64,000 nucleotides of DNA from Parafrankia irregularis (GCF_001536285.1 NZ_FAOZ01000029.1:49278-113277), one strand, 5' to 3'; positions 17,444 through 26,884 are shown, counted from the stretch's first letter. Numbers and translations are program-made. The notes: a model not told the origin generated them from the letters alone.

Positions 17444-17874
17444 CGGTGCAGCCGGTGGGCCCCGCGGCGGGTGGCTTCCTCGGAGCCGGGTGGCGCTGGC
17501 CGGTGGCAGTCGACGCGGCCGGCGCGTTCGCGATGACGACGGGCGCCGCCGAGGTGGAGCAGGCCATGTACCTGATCCTCAGCACCACACCGGGAGAACG
17601 GCCGATGCGCCCGGAGTTCGGATGCCCGCTCGCCGACCACGTGTTCGCGCCGGCCGACGCGAACACGGCCGGTCTGATCGCCTACGAGGTGCAGCGCTCG
17701 CTCACCCGGTGGGAGCCGCGGGTCGAGGTCCTCGAGGTCGTGGTCACGCCGGACGTCGCCGCGTCGACGCTGTGGATCGACATCGCCTACCGGATCCGCG
17801 ACGACTACGACCGGCGCAACCTCGTCGTCCCGTTCTACGTGATCCCCGACGACGAGACTGAGGCCCTCCGATGA
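17440..17874 (+). CDS. GPW/gp25 family baseplate wedge protein (Pvc9/Afp9-like)
   Basis: 144 residues, ATG at 17440 overlapping the PAAR stop. It contains the gp25 core: EVEQAMYLILSTTPGERPM, RPEFGCPLADHVF and WEPRVEVLEV, including the EPR motif. gp25 joins the inner baseplate and the first sheath ring and starts sheath polymerisation. It overlaps the next gene by 4 bp, so these baseplate genes form one translational unit. Confidence 0.95.
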   Translation: MTVQPVGPAAGGFLGAGWRWPVAVDAAGAFAMTTGAAEVEQAMYLILSTTPGERPMRPEFGCPLADHVFAPADANTAGLIAYEVQRSLTRWEPRVEVLEVVVTPDVAASTLWIDIAYRIRDDYDRRNLVVPFYVIPDDETEALR

Positions 17875-19889
17875 CCCTGCCGGCACCGAATCTCGACGAC
17901 CGCACCTTCCAGCAGCTCGTCGACGACGCCAAGCGCTTCATCGCCGATCGCTGCCCGACGTGGACGAACCACAACGTCAGCGATCCGGGCATCACCCTCG
18001 TCGAGACCTTCGCCTGGATGACCGACCTGATGCTGTACCGACTCAACCGGGTCCCCGAGCGCAACTACCTGCGCTTCCTCGACCTCGTCGGGGTCCGGTT
18101 GTTCCCGCCGGTCGCCGCGCGGGCCGAGGTGTCGTTCCGGCTGTCCGCGCCGCAGGACGCCACGGTGCGCATCCCGAAGGGGACGGTCGTCTCCACCCGG
18201 CGTACCGCCACCGAGCCGGCCATCGAGTTCACCACGATGGCCGACCTCGACGTGGTGCCCGCCCGCTCGGTACGGGTCGGGTCCGTCATCGACGGCCAGA
18301 CGTGGCGTGACCACACCGAGGAGCTCGGCCTGGGCACCGGGTTCGCCTGTTTCGACCAGCACCCGAAGCCGGGCGACGCGCTGTACATCGGCTTCGACCG
18401 GCCGGCCCCGTCGCTGATCGTCCTGCTGCGTTTCGCCTGCACGGTCAGCGGGCACGGCATCGACCCGGACAACCCGCCGCTGCGCTGGGAGGCCTGGGAC
18501 GGCGAGCGGTGGCGTCGATGCCCGCAGGAACAGGACACCACCAACGGCCTGAACACCTCCGGTGTGATCGAACTCCATCTGCCCCGCGGCCATGCCGTCC
18601 GGGACATCGGCGGGCGGTCCGCGGCCTGGGTGCGCTGCCGGGTCGTCGAGCGCCGGGGCGTGCGCGGCTACCGGGATTCACCGAAGATCGTGTCGGTGAC
18701 CGGTGTGGCCGTCGGCGGAGATGTCGACGCCGTGCACGGGGCGCAGGTGCCCGGTGAGGTCCTCGGGCACGCCGAAGGGGTGGCCGGGCAGGCGTTCACC
18801 CTCAGCCAGGCGCCGGTGCCGACGACCTCGGATCCGATCGTCGTCGAGGTCGGTGCCGCCCGGCGGGCCCCGGGCGATGCTCCCGAGGCGCTGCCCGAGC
18901 CTGCCCCGGAGCTCGAATGGACGGTGTGGGAAGCCGTCGAGTCGTTCGCGGCCAGCGGCCCCGCCGACCGCCACGTCACCGTGGATCCGACTTCCGGGGA
19001 GATCCGCTTCGGGCCGCTGGTCCGGCTGGCCGACGGCACGGTGCGCACGTTCGGCGCGGTGCCGGCGAAGGGCGCCACCGTGCGGGTTCGTCCCTACCAG
19101 ACCGGCGGCGGGCGCGACGGCAACGTGGTGGCCCGGTCGCTCAACACCCTGCGCACCTCCATCCCCTACGTGGCGGCGGTCTACAACCGGGAGCCGGCCA
19201 CCGGCGGCCAGGACGGGGAGACCGTGGAGGAGGCCAGGGTTCGCGGCCCACTGACACTGCGCCACCGCGACCGCGCGGTGACCACGGAGGACTACGAGAT
19301 CCTCGCCCGCCAGGCCGCGCCGGAGATCGCCCGGGCGCGCTGCGTCGTCGACGAGTCCGGCGAGAACGCGGGTGTGGTGCGCGTGCTGCTCGTCCCGCGG
19401 GTCGCCGACGTCGCCGCCGACGGCCAGCTCGACCCCACCGGGCTCCTCGTCTCGGACCGCACCGGTGAGGCGGTGCGCCGCTACCTCGACGCCCGCCGGG
19501 TCATCGGGGTGCGCCTCGTCGTGGAACCCCCGATCTACCTGGGCTTCACCGTCGCTGCCCGGGTGCGGGCCACCGCCACGGCGGCCCCCGAGCAGGTGCG
19601 CGACGAGGCGCTTCGCCTGCTGCACCGGCGCCTGCACCCGGTCACCGGAGGGCCGGACGGCACCGGGTGGCCCTTCGGCCGGGCGGTCACCATCGGCGAC
19701 ATCCACGGTGTGCTCCAGGCGGTGCCCGGTGTCGCCTACCTGGAGGAGGTCCGGCTCTACCGGGCCAATCCGATCGCCCGGGCCAACTCGCCGGCCGCGG
19801 AGCAGCGGCCCGTCCGCACAGAGCGGATCGATGTGCCGGCGAACGGCCTGGTGATCGGTTTCGAGCATCAGGTGGATGTCATCCGATGA
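17871..19889 (+). CDS. Baseplate assembly protein J/gp6-like (Pvc11/Afp11-like)
   Basis: 672 residues, ATG at 17871. The opening LDDRTFQQLVDDAKRFIADR, then WTNHNVSDPGITLVETFAWM and LMLYRLNRVPERNYLRFLDL, is typical of the large wedge protein of eCIS and contractile phages. The C-terminal part has LTLRHRDRAVTTEDYEILAR and RLHPVTGGPDGTGWPFGRAV, the baseplate J (gp47) motif. This protein dimerises into the wedge around the hub and carries the conformational change that triggers contraction. ATGA overlaps on both sides link it to its neighbours. Confidence 0.95.
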   Translation: MTLPAPNLDDRTFQQLVDDAKRFIADRCPTWTNHNVSDPGITLVETFAWMTDLMLYRLNRVPERNYLRFLDLVGVRLFPPVAARAEVSFRLSAPQDATVRIPKGTVVSTRRTATEPAIEFTTMADLDVVPARSVRVGSVIDGQTWRDHTEELGLGTGFACFDQHPKPGDALYIGFDRPAPSLIVLLRFACTVSGHGIDPDNPPLRWEAWDGERWRRCPQEQDTTNGLNTSGVIELHLPRGHAVRDIGGRSAAWVRCRVVERRGVRGYRDSPKIVSVTGVAVGGDVDAVHGAQVPGEVLGHAEGVAGQAFTLSQAPVPTTSDPIVVEVGAARRAPGDAPEALPEPAPELEWTVWEAVESFAASGPADRHVTVDPTSGEIRFGPLVRLADGTVRTFGAVPAKGATVRVRPYQTGGGRDGNVVARSLNTLRTSIPYVAAVYNREPATGGQDGETVEEARVRGPLTLRHRDRAVTTEDYEILARQAAPEIARARCVVDESGENAGVVRVLLVPRVADVAADGQLDPTGLLVSDRTGEAVRRYLDARRVIGVRLVVEPPIYLGFTVAARVRATATAAPEQVRDEALRLLHRRLHPVTGGPDGTGWPFGRAVTIGDIHGVLQAVPGVAYLEEVRLYRANPIARANSPAAEQRPVRTERIDVPANGLVIGFEHQVDVIR

Positions 19890-20404
19890 GGCAGGCCGCC
19901 GATCTGCCGACGCCGTTCCCGCTGGCCCGCGGAGTGCCGGGAGTGCTGCTCGACGCCGGTGCGCTCGGGGACCTGCTCGCCGCGTTCGACCAGGTGCTCG
20001 CACCGGCACTGGCCACGATCGACAACATCGACGCCTACCTCGACCCGGATCTGACCCCGGCGGACTTCCTCGGCTGGCTTGCCGGCTGGCTCGGCATCGC
20101 GGTGGACGACCGGTGGCCAGCGGAGCACGTCCGAAGGGTGCTGCGGCACACCCCGGAGCTGCTGCGTTGGCGGGGCACCGTGCGCGGGGTGCTCGCCGCC
20201 GTCAGGGTGCTGGCCGAGGTGGAGGCCGAGGTCATCGACAGCGGAGGGACGCAGTGGTCGCCGCGTCCGTACGGGATCCCGCCGGGCAGCCGGGCGCCGC
20301 TGCTGCGGGTGCGGGTGCCGCGCGACGCCGACCTGCGCGCGGTGGAGGCGGCGGTGCGCGGTGCGAAACCCGCGCACGTCCCGCACCGGATCGAGACAGG
20401 CTGA
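19886..20404 (+). CDS. Tail protein I-like baseplate component (Pvc12/Afp12-like, short)
   Basis: 172 residues, ATG at 19886 overlapping the previous stop. DPDLTPADFLGWLAGWLGI and LLRWRGTVRGVLAAVRVL match the phage tail protein I (gpI/P2) pattern found after gpJ in eCIS. It is much shorter than Pvc12/Afp12, so the outer domains are absent and it may act alone as the wedge partner of gpJ. It is the last structural gene on this strand, and the convergent regulator ends only 9 bp beyond it. Confidence 0.85.
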   Translation: MRQAADLPTPFPLARGVPGVLLDAGALGDLLAAFDQVLAPALATIDNIDAYLDPDLTPADFLGWLAGWLGIAVDDRWPAEHVRRVLRHTPELLRWRGTVRGVLAAVRVLAEVEAEVIDSGGTQWSPRPYGIPPGSRAPLLRVRVPRDADLRAVEAAVRGAKPAHVPHRIETG

Positions 20405-20413
20405 CGCCGCTGG

Positions 20414-23400
20414 TCACCGACCGTCGCCGCCGCCGGGCCCGTCTCCGGGCCCGTCGCTGACCCCCAGCTCGGCGAGCATCGAGCGGTAGCGGACCTCGGC
20501 CAGTGCGGCCGCGGCCGGTTGCCCGTTTGCGCGCAGGGCGAGTGCCAGCACCTGCCAGAGCCCGTCCCGGTACCGGTCGACGTCGAGCCCGCGCTCGGCG
20601 AGCCGAGCGGCCTCCGCGTGCCGACCGGCCTCGGTGAGAAGACGGCTGACCCGCTCGCAGGCGGTGGCGAGCACGACGCGAAGGCGTTCTCGCTCGGTCA
20701 GCAACCAGTCCGTCGGCCGGCCGGCGGGGAGCAGCTCACCGCCGTGGCGCTCGATCGCCGTCATCAGGTGGTCGGCCTCGGTTTCGCGGTCGCCGCGTTG
20801 GCGGGCCTCGTCCGCCGCGGTGAGCAACTGCCCGAACCGGAGAAGATCGTGGTCGGCGTGGTCGGTGACGACCAGCAGGTACCCCTGGCCCGCGCGGCGC
20901 AGCAGCCGGCGCTGTTCCCGCGGTACGTCCGGCTCCAGCAGGCCGCGTAGCGCACTGATGGCCACCTGCAGACTGTGGTTGGCCCGGCTGGGTGATGCGT
21001 CCGGCCAGATCAGCTCGGTGAGCCGGTCCCGGGATACGGCACGGTCCGCGTGGACCGCGAGGATGTGGAGAAGCTCGAGGTTGCGTGGCTGCACCCCGTC
21101 GAGGCTGATCGCCGTGCCACCGCGGCTGATCTCGAAGCCGCCCAGGCAACGGATGGTCAGCCGGCCGGAGGCCGCGGTCCGCGGGTTCGGCGGCCCGGGC
21201 TCGACCGCGGCGCGCTGGCCCGCGGCTGGCTGCTCGGCGGCTGGCTGGTTTCTGGCCGGCCGGTCGGCGGTCGTGTTCGTCGCGGGTGTTGGCGGGCCGA
21301 CGGCCGGGCGCACGACGTCGGTGGGGGTGCCCCCGTGCTCGTCGTGCGCCCCGGTGAGCCGGCGGAGCAGGGGGCCGATACCGGCGTCGGCCGCGATCCG
21401 GGCGGCCATCTCGTCCGCGGAGGCGTGACCGGGCCCGTCGGGCAGGTGACCGGCGCCGCGCGATGGTGCGCTGCCGGCCAGCGCGAGCGCGTACGGAGCT
21501 GGGCCGATGCGGGCCGCCGCCCGCACGGTCCGCGCCGTCTCCCGTTCGGGCAGCGCTGTTCCGGTGTGGCGTCCCGCGATCAGTCGCAGGACGCGGGCCC
21601 AGGTGGCCAGTGCCGGCGCGGAGAGCTCGTCGAAGTCCCGCGCGGCGGTCTCCAACGTCGCCGCCGCCTGCTGGGCGGCCCACGATCCGGTCGGCCTGGC
21701 GCGCATGCGGGCCTGCGCCGTTTCGCCGAGCCCGCCGATGGCCGGGTGGCGCACCGAGGCCGCCAGGGCGAGGGCGGCGAGGGCCTGCTCGCTCGCCGCG
21801 TCGGCCCCGTCGCCAGCGCTGGGAGGCGCGGTCAGCGTGACGAGCGCGCCGATCAGGCGGAGTATCGCTGAACCCCACTGGTCATCGGCGACCTCGGCGG
21901 CGTTGAGCAGGTGCAGGACGCGGCGGTGCCCGGTAGGCAGGCGCATCGCCCGGATACCGGTCGCGACCCGCAGGAAGGCCGGATAGCCGAGCCGCTCGGC
22001 GGCTGCCATCGCCGCGTCGACGACGTCGTCCGGCGTCCTGTCTCCGCGGTCGTCCGGCAGGACTTGTTCGTCCGCCATGAGCATGGCGCAGGCGGCGCTG
22101 CCGATCGCGGCGACAGCCTCGACGACCGGGCCTCCACCGGCTCCCCCAGCTCCACCTGCTCCGTCGGCTCCGTCGGTGATCAGGTCGAACCGGCGGCGTG
22201 CCAGCGGGATCCGGCCGCCGACGAAGGCGGCGATCCCACTGGCGAGCAGGGCCTGCGGGCTGTCGGTCGGACGGTCGATGTGGGCGCCGGGATCCTCCAG
22301 CACCTTCCGGATCATCCCGCTCCAGCTCGTCGTCCGCCGCAGCGCCGGATGGCGCCAGTCGTCGAGGCCGGCCTGCTCCCGGGCAACCCAGACGGGGGCC
22401 TGCGGGCCGAAGGCGGCGACGGCGCCCCGGTAGGCGTCGGCCGCGGCGTTCAGTGATCCGTTCGCGGTCAGCCGGCGTGCCACCGCGAGCAGCACCCACG
22501 GGTCGGAGTCCCGAATCGACGGCGGAAGCAGCTCGAACCAGTCGGCCGGATCCTCCGCCAGCCGTTCGCCGCCCTGCTCGAGCAGCCGCCGCACCTGTTT
22601 CCAGTCGCCGCATCGGCAGTAGCACAGCACTGCCTCGCTCAAAGCTCCGTCACGTTCACACAGGGTGGCCGCCGTGCGGTGTATCTCGTTCGCGCCGGCC
22701 TCGCCGAGCTCGTCGACGAGCTGGGCGAGCAGGTGCATCCGCAGGACCTCGTGGTAGCGATAGCTGATCCCGTCATCGTCGACGACGGTGAAAAGCCCGC
22801 GGCGTTCCAGGCCGGCGAGCTGGGCGTCGCTGCCCGTGCGGCCGAGCAGGTCATCGCAGCGCCGGTCGGTGAGCCGGTCGAAGACACAGGTCCGGATGAG
22901 GAAGTCCCGCTCCTCCGGGCGGACCGTGTCCAGGACGTGGGTGGTCAGGTACTCCCGGACGACTCTGGCCTTGGCCAGCCCGGAGAGGATCCGGGCCCGC
23001 TCACGCTGCGGGCGCCCCGACGTGGCCAGGTGAAACAGCTGCAGCCCGGCGGCCCAGCCGGACGTGCTGCGGGTGAGCGCGGCGACCTCGTCGGGACGAA
23101 GCCGGACCCCATGGCAGTCCCGGAACAGCTCCTCGACCTCCCAGACGCGGAACCGCAGCGCGTCCGCGTCCAGCTCCAGGATCCGCCCGGCAAGCCGGAG
23201 CCGGTGCAGGTCGAGATCGGGACGCCACCGGGCGGAGACGAGCACCCGCACGTGGGACGGCAGGTAGTCGAGGAAGGTCTGCGCCGCGGCCTCGGCCGGC
23301 TGGCCCTGAACCGTGTGCAGGTCGTCGAGAACGATCAGCAGATCGCTCCGCAGCCGCTGTTCGAGATCAGTGATCGCCATCTCGATGTCGGTCCAGGGCC

Positions 23401-23797
23401 GCTCGGTGGCCTGGCCGGCGCGGGTCGTGCCCTCCGCCGACGACGCCCACGTCGCCGGGGTGCGCTGCGCCGCCGGAGCGTGCTGTGCCGCCGGGGAGGC
23501 CTGTGACGCTGCCGGCTGGCTCGCGTTCCTGACGGCTGCCTGGAGATGGGCGAGAAACGCACCGCTGGTGCCGATCCGATCATCGAGTGTCAGCCAGGCG
23601 GTGGGATGGCGCAGGTGCTGGGCGATCTCGGCCAGGAGTGTGGACTTCCCCGCTCCGGCCGGAGCGACCACGAGGCCGACGCGGTAGGCCGGCGAGCCGG
23701 CGAACTCCCTGGTCAGGCGTTCCCGGCGCATTCTCGCGGCCGGCGGTGGACGAAATCGTGCCGGGATGACCCGCGGCGGCGCGCTCTCAGCCGTCAC
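20414..23797 (-). CDS. ATPase-BTAD transcriptional regulator (SARP/LAL-like)
   Basis: 1127 residues if the GTG at 23797 is used, which is preceded by GGAGGGC; an upstream GTG at 23848 is possible. The N-terminal NTPase has VVAPAGAGKSTLLAEIAQ near residue 45 and LLIVLDDLHTVQGQ, as in MalT/LAL regulators. The centre is a helical repeat region. The C-terminus carries LTIRCLGGFEISRGGTA, a winged helix and the bacterial transcriptional activation domain (BTAD). The order ATPase first, DNA-binding/BTAD last, is the reverse of classic SARPs. It converges on the eCIS structural genes, so a role in controlling them is a reasonable but unproven guess. Confidence 0.85.
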   Translation of the reverse strand: MTAESAPPRVIPARFRPPPAARMRRERLTREFAGSPAYRVGLVVAPAGAGKSTLLAEIAQHLRHPTAWLTLDDRIGTSGAFLAHLQAAVRNASQPAASQASPAAQHAPAAQRTPATWASSAEGTTRAGQATERPWTDIEMAITDLEQRLRSDLLIVLDDLHTVQGQPAEAAAQTFLDYLPSHVRVLVSARWRPDLDLHRLRLAGRILELDADALRFRVWEVEELFRDCHGVRLRPDEVAALTRSTSGWAAGLQLFHLATSGRPQRERARILSGLAKARVVREYLTTHVLDTVRPEERDFLIRTCVFDRLTDRRCDDLLGRTGSDAQLAGLERRGLFTVVDDDGISYRYHEVLRMHLLAQLVDELGEAGANEIHRTAATLCERDGALSEAVLCYCRCGDWKQVRRLLEQGGERLAEDPADWFELLPPSIRDSDPWVLLAVARRLTANGSLNAAADAYRGAVAAFGPQAPVWVAREQAGLDDWRHPALRRTTSWSGMIRKVLEDPGAHIDRPTDSPQALLASGIAAFVGGRIPLARRRFDLITDGADGAGGAGGAGGGPVVEAVAAIGSAACAMLMADEQVLPDDRGDRTPDDVVDAAMAAAERLGYPAFLRVATGIRAMRLPTGHRRVLHLLNAAEVADDQWGSAILRLIGALVTLTAPPSAGDGADAASEQALAALALAASVRHPAIGGLGETAQARMRARPTGSWAAQQAAATLETAARDFDELSAPALATWARVLRLIAGRHTGTALPERETARTVRAAARIGPAPYALALAGSAPSRGAGHLPDGPGHASADEMAARIAADAGIGPLLRRLTGAHDEHGGTPTDVVRPAVGPPTPATNTTADRPARNQPAAEQPAAGQRAAVEPGPPNPRTAASGRLTIRCLGGFEISRGGTAISLDGVQPRNLELLHILAVHADRAVSRDRLTELIWPDASPSRANHSLQVAISALRGLLEPDVPREQRRLLRRAGQGYLLVVTDHADHDLLRFGQLLTAADEARQRGDRETEADHLMTAIERHGGELLPAGRPTDWLLTERERLRVVLATACERVSRLLTEAGRHAEAARLAERGLDVDRYRDGLWQVLALALRANGQPAAAALAEVRYRSMLAELGVSDGPGDGPGGGDGR

Positions 23798-24514
23798 AGC
23801 GCCCTCCGACGTTGGCCGGGCCTGAACATCGGCCAGCCGTACCTGCACACGCCCATGCTGCGACGCATCGCCCCCCGCGTTCCTTCAGGCCGACGCTTTC
23901 CGCGCCCATACGCCGGCCTGACGCCATTGTCTGCACCGGCGTCCGCGCCGGCCGAGACATCGCTACTATTGCAGTGCTGGTGGTCGCCAGGTGGTCCCTT
24001 TCCGTGGATGCGACGTTGCAGGCCGGGTGGGCCGGCCGGCGGGTGATTCTTCGGTGGTTTGCCAGAAGCGGATAAGCAAACCTGTCGAGGCGGCGGACCA
24101 GACAGATCATCCGAGGTCGGTGCGGTGTCGAGGGAGCCCGGGTCGGGGGAGCTGTCCGGGTGGGGTGCCGGGCACCGGTGTGGGAAACTTGCTCGTACGC
24201 AAGGGTGCTGGTGGTGGATGACGGTTCGGTGAGACCGCGGCACCCCGAGGCCGCGGCCACCAACTCGCACCTTTCGTTCGAACAGTTCGAGAAACACGGT
24301 GCTCCTGGTGGCGCAGCGCTGCGCCATCCCGCCCGACATGGTTCCTGGCCGGCGAGGCGTGGACTTCGTCCAATCCCGGCATCCTGGAACAACGCACTAT
24401 TTCGGATGGATGGTCGGTGCGTGCGGTATACCGTTGCCGATACAAGGTGCGGCCGCCGTCCGGAATGCGCTGTGACGCCGCGCGCACCACTCGTGATTAC
24501 GGGGGAGATGCCGG
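23798..24514. promoter_or_regulatory. Long divergent intergenic region (717 bp)
   Basis: No protein-coding frame here looks real: the open frames lack family motifs and have unusual composition. The base composition is less GC-rich than the flanking genes. It separates the regulator on the minus strand from two genes on the plus strand and must hold their promoters. GGGGGAG at 24501-24507 serves as the ribosome site of the gene at 24515. I see no clear operator or terminator. Confidence 0.5.
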
Positions 24515-25375
24515 ATGGGGGCCGACGTCACGGCGAGTGGTCCGCGGGGGGACGACAATGACCGACTTTCGGCGTTGTTCGCTTCCTACCCGGCGGAGGA
24601 AGCGGAGGTTGCGCAGGGCTGCGCGGATCCCGGTTCGGAACCGGGCCTCGTGCCTGCGTCCGCTGATTCGCCCCCTGTCCGAACCGCGGCGGGTGGGTCG
24701 AGCACTGCGGGCGGGTCGAGCACGGTGGGCGGGCCAACCTGGTCACATCGGCCGGACGGGTCGCCGCAGGAGCGGAACCCCGGAGACCGGCCGTCGGCGC
24801 CGTCCCCCGCGCGCTCTCCGAACCGCGCCGGACCGCAGCCAGAGCCGCTGCCGCAGCCGCAGCCGCAGTCGCAGCCGCGGCCGCGGCCGTGCAGCGGACC
24901 TCGGTGCCAGCCGTTGTCGGGCGCCCTGCTGGTGGCGCCCGGCACTGGGCGAGCGGTTCGGATCCCGGCCCGCGCCGAGGAACCCGTGCACGCCGTGGTG
25001 GCCGGTGCGGTCACCACCTGGCCGCCACCGGAGTCGCAGCTGGCGCTGCGAGGGGATGACGGCCGCGAATACCGGTTCGCCGGGGTCCGTGCGCTGGTCG
25101 CGAGCGGTTCCCGGGTCCGCGTCGGGCAGGTGGTCGCGGTGGTGGCAGGTCACAGCGGTGGCGGGCCGTCGAGGCCAGCGGTCCTCGAGGTCGAGGTCAC
25201 CGGGGCGGACGGCCGTCCGCTGGACGGGTACGGCCTGTTCGCCGGCCTGGCCGACCCGGCGGCGTACGTCGACCTGACGGAGGGCACCGATCCCGAGCTC
25301 GTCGCCGTTGACCGACACGACGACCTGCTCTCCGGGTACCGGGGTGCGGTCGGCGGCTGGGGTGTCCTTCGGTGA
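24515..25375 (+). CDS. Hypothetical protein with C-terminal beta-rich domain, eCIS-linked
   Basis: 286 residues, ATG at 24515 with GGGGGAG 7 bp upstream. Residues 1-130 are low complexity with Pro-Gln runs. The rest reads VHAVVAGAVTTWPPPESQL, VRALVASGSRVRVGQVVAVV and LEVEVTGADGRPLDGYG, which recalls the lipoyl/M23-like half-barrel seen in peptidase M23 proteins, but the zinc ligands of M23 (HxxxD and HxH) are missing. The gene overlaps the next one as GTGA, so the two products probably work together at the cell envelope. I do not recognise a named family. Confidence 0.6.
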   Translation: MGADVTASGPRGDDNDRLSALFASYPAEEAEVAQGCADPGSEPGLVPASADSPPVRTAAGGSSTAGGSSTVGGPTWSHRPDGSPQERNPGDRPSAPSPARSPNRAGPQPEPLPQPQPQSQPRPRPCSGPRCQPLSGALLVAPGTGRAVRIPARAEEPVHAVVAGAVTTWPPPESQLALRGDDGREYRFAGVRALVASGSRVRVGQVVAVVAGHSGGGPSRPAVLEVEVTGADGRPLDGYGLFAGLADPAAYVDLTEGTDPELVAVDRHDDLLSGYRGAVGGWGVLR

Positions 25376-26844
25376 CCACCTGTGCGCACTGCCATCGGGG
25401 GAACGACAGCGCGGCCGAGTTCTGCGCCGGGTGCGGTCGGATTCTCTGGTCCGCGCGGGGCGAGGGCTCCCAGCCGCGGGCCGACAGTCCGGGTGCGGTG
25501 CGCCTGGCCGGGCGCGCCGCCCGGTCAGGCGAGGGCGGTGGTCCCGCAAATCCGGCGGATGCCGCGAATGCGCGGCATCCTCGGGGGGAGCCGCCGCCCG
25601 CCCCCGCCCCGGCTCCTGGTCCTGCTCCGCGCAACCTCCAGCGAGACGGCGGGTGGGCGGGCACCGGGTCCGCTTACGAGGTGAGGCCGGGGCCGGGGCC
25701 GGAGACCACAATGTCATCACCTCCGGCCGGCCCCGGCGCCAGTCAGCAGGATCGGTCCCCCTGCCTGCCGGGCGCGCCGGCAGGGGCCTCGCGCACACCG
25801 CAGGGGCGTATCCGGATCGGTCGGGGCACACGTCCCGACGGCCTGACACCCATCCCCATCACCCAGCTCCTCGGCACCGACGCCACCGGTGGATCGTCCC
25901 TGCACGGGAGTCGTGGTGGGCATCCCGGCGAGGAGACGTCCTCCGCGACGTCCTCCCAGGAGCTGGCCGCCCCACGCGTGCTCCCGAGCGGTTCCGGCCT
26001 GGCCGACGCGCCGGTGCGCTGCCACTGCGGGCGAGAGAGCCCGCCGCAGAGCCGCTTCTGCCGCTGCGGCCAGATGCTGGCTCCCGCACAGTCCGACCTG
26101 CGGCCGGACGACCCACGGCCCGCCGCCGCGCCCGTCCCGTCACGGGGGCTGGGCTCGAGCCTCGAACGGGCCGGCGAGCGGCGCAGGTTCGACCGGGAGA
26201 TGCGCCGCGCCGCGACCGGGCGGTCCGGCTACAGCCGACCGCTCGCGCTACGGGTCGTTGCCTTCCGGACGACGCTGGTGGTCGTGCTCATGGTGGTGGC
26301 GCTGGCGTCGGCCAGCACCACCACCCGGAGCTGGGCCGCTGACCGGCTCTCGACGGTGCTGCCGGGTTCCTACCGCGAGATCGATGAGTTCGCCTCGGTG
26401 CGCGTCGATCCGGAGATGGACGAGCGACCCGGCTACCTGGCTCAACGCGCCGTGGACGGATCCCGCAACCGGGCCTGGATGACGGCCTGGAACCCCACCG
26501 CCGAGATCGGTGAGAGCTGCCCGAAGACCGCCGGCCGGAGCGCGACCCTCGTGCTGCGATTCCCCAGCGCGGTTCGTGTCGATCGGGTCTCGATACGGGC
26601 CGGCCTGCCCAGGAACGATCCGGAGGCACCGGTCCAGGCACAGCCGAAACAGATCGGGATCCAACTCGACGACCAGTGCTGGACGAAGGATCTCAGCGAC
26701 AGCGGTGAACCGCAGGTGCTGAAGGGCGTGGCCGGCCGGGATGTCCGCATCGCTCGGGTGTGGATCGTCGACACCTTCGACCATTCGAACGGCTCGGGTA
26801 CCTTCGTCGCGATCAGCGAGATCGACTTCTCGACCGGCGGATGA
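25372..26844 (+). CDS. Zinc-ribbon membrane protein with discoidin-like C-terminus (CisA-like candidate)
   Basis: 490 residues, GTG overlapping the previous stop. Two zinc ribbons are visible: C4-x2-C7 with C18-x2-C21, and C217-x-C219 with C230-x-C232, joined by a disordered Pro/Gly-rich linker. A single membrane helix spans about residues 295-314 (TTLVVVLMVVALASAS). The 170 residues outside it carry SRNRAWMTAWNP, ATLVLRFPSAVRVDRVSIRAG and WIVDTFDHSNGSG, a pattern of NADase-type glycan-binding or F5/8C-like domains. The layout, with cytoplasmic ribbons, one helix and an outer carbohydrate-binding-like domain next to an eCIS, recalls the CisA membrane protein described for Streptomyces contractile systems. 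That link is from memory and unverified. Confidence 0.65.
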   Translation: MTTCAHCHRGNDSAAEFCAGCGRILWSARGEGSQPRADSPGAVRLAGRAARSGEGGGPANPADAANARHPRGEPPPAPAPAPGPAPRNLQRDGGWAGTGSAYEVRPGPGPETTMSSPPAGPGASQQDRSPCLPGAPAGASRTPQGRIRIGRGTRPDGLTPIPITQLLGTDATGGSSLHGSRGGHPGEETSSATSSQELAAPRVLPSGSGLADAPVRCHCGRESPPQSRFCRCGQMLAPAQSDLRPDDPRPAAAPVPSRGLGSSLERAGERRRFDREMRRAATGRSGYSRPLALRVVAFRTTLVVVLMVVALASASTTTRSWAADRLSTVLPGSYREIDEFASVRVDPEMDERPGYLAQRAVDGSRNRAWMTAWNPTAEIGESCPKTAGRSATLVLRFPSAVRVDRVSIRAGLPRNDPEAPVQAQPKQIGIQLDDQCWTKDLSDSGEPQVLKGVAGRDVRIARVWIVDTFDHSNGSGTFVAISEIDFSTGG

Positions 26845-26857
26845 CACCGGAACGGCC

Positions 26858-26877
26858 CCGGCCCCGGCCGGGGCCGG
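26858..26877. terminator. Perfect GC-rich palindrome between convergent genes
   Basis: The 20 bases are a perfect dyad (CCGGCCCCGG and its complement) lying between the stop of the zinc-ribbon gene and the stop of the PAP2 gene on the other strand. A two-way terminator is likely from its position, although no T-run follows on either side, as is common in high-GC actinobacteria. Confidence 0.6.
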
Positions 26878-26884
26878 GCCCGGC

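Noticed and set aside
1..20404. The contractile locus as a prophage tail
   Set aside because: No capsid, terminase, portal, lysis or integrase genes; DUF4157, the AAA+ ATPase and the Pvc16-like cap are eCIS markers.
23787..24490. Open frames on both strands in the intergenic region upstream of 24515
   Set aside because: They lack ribosome sites, known motifs and typical codon use; I treat the stretch as a regulatory region.
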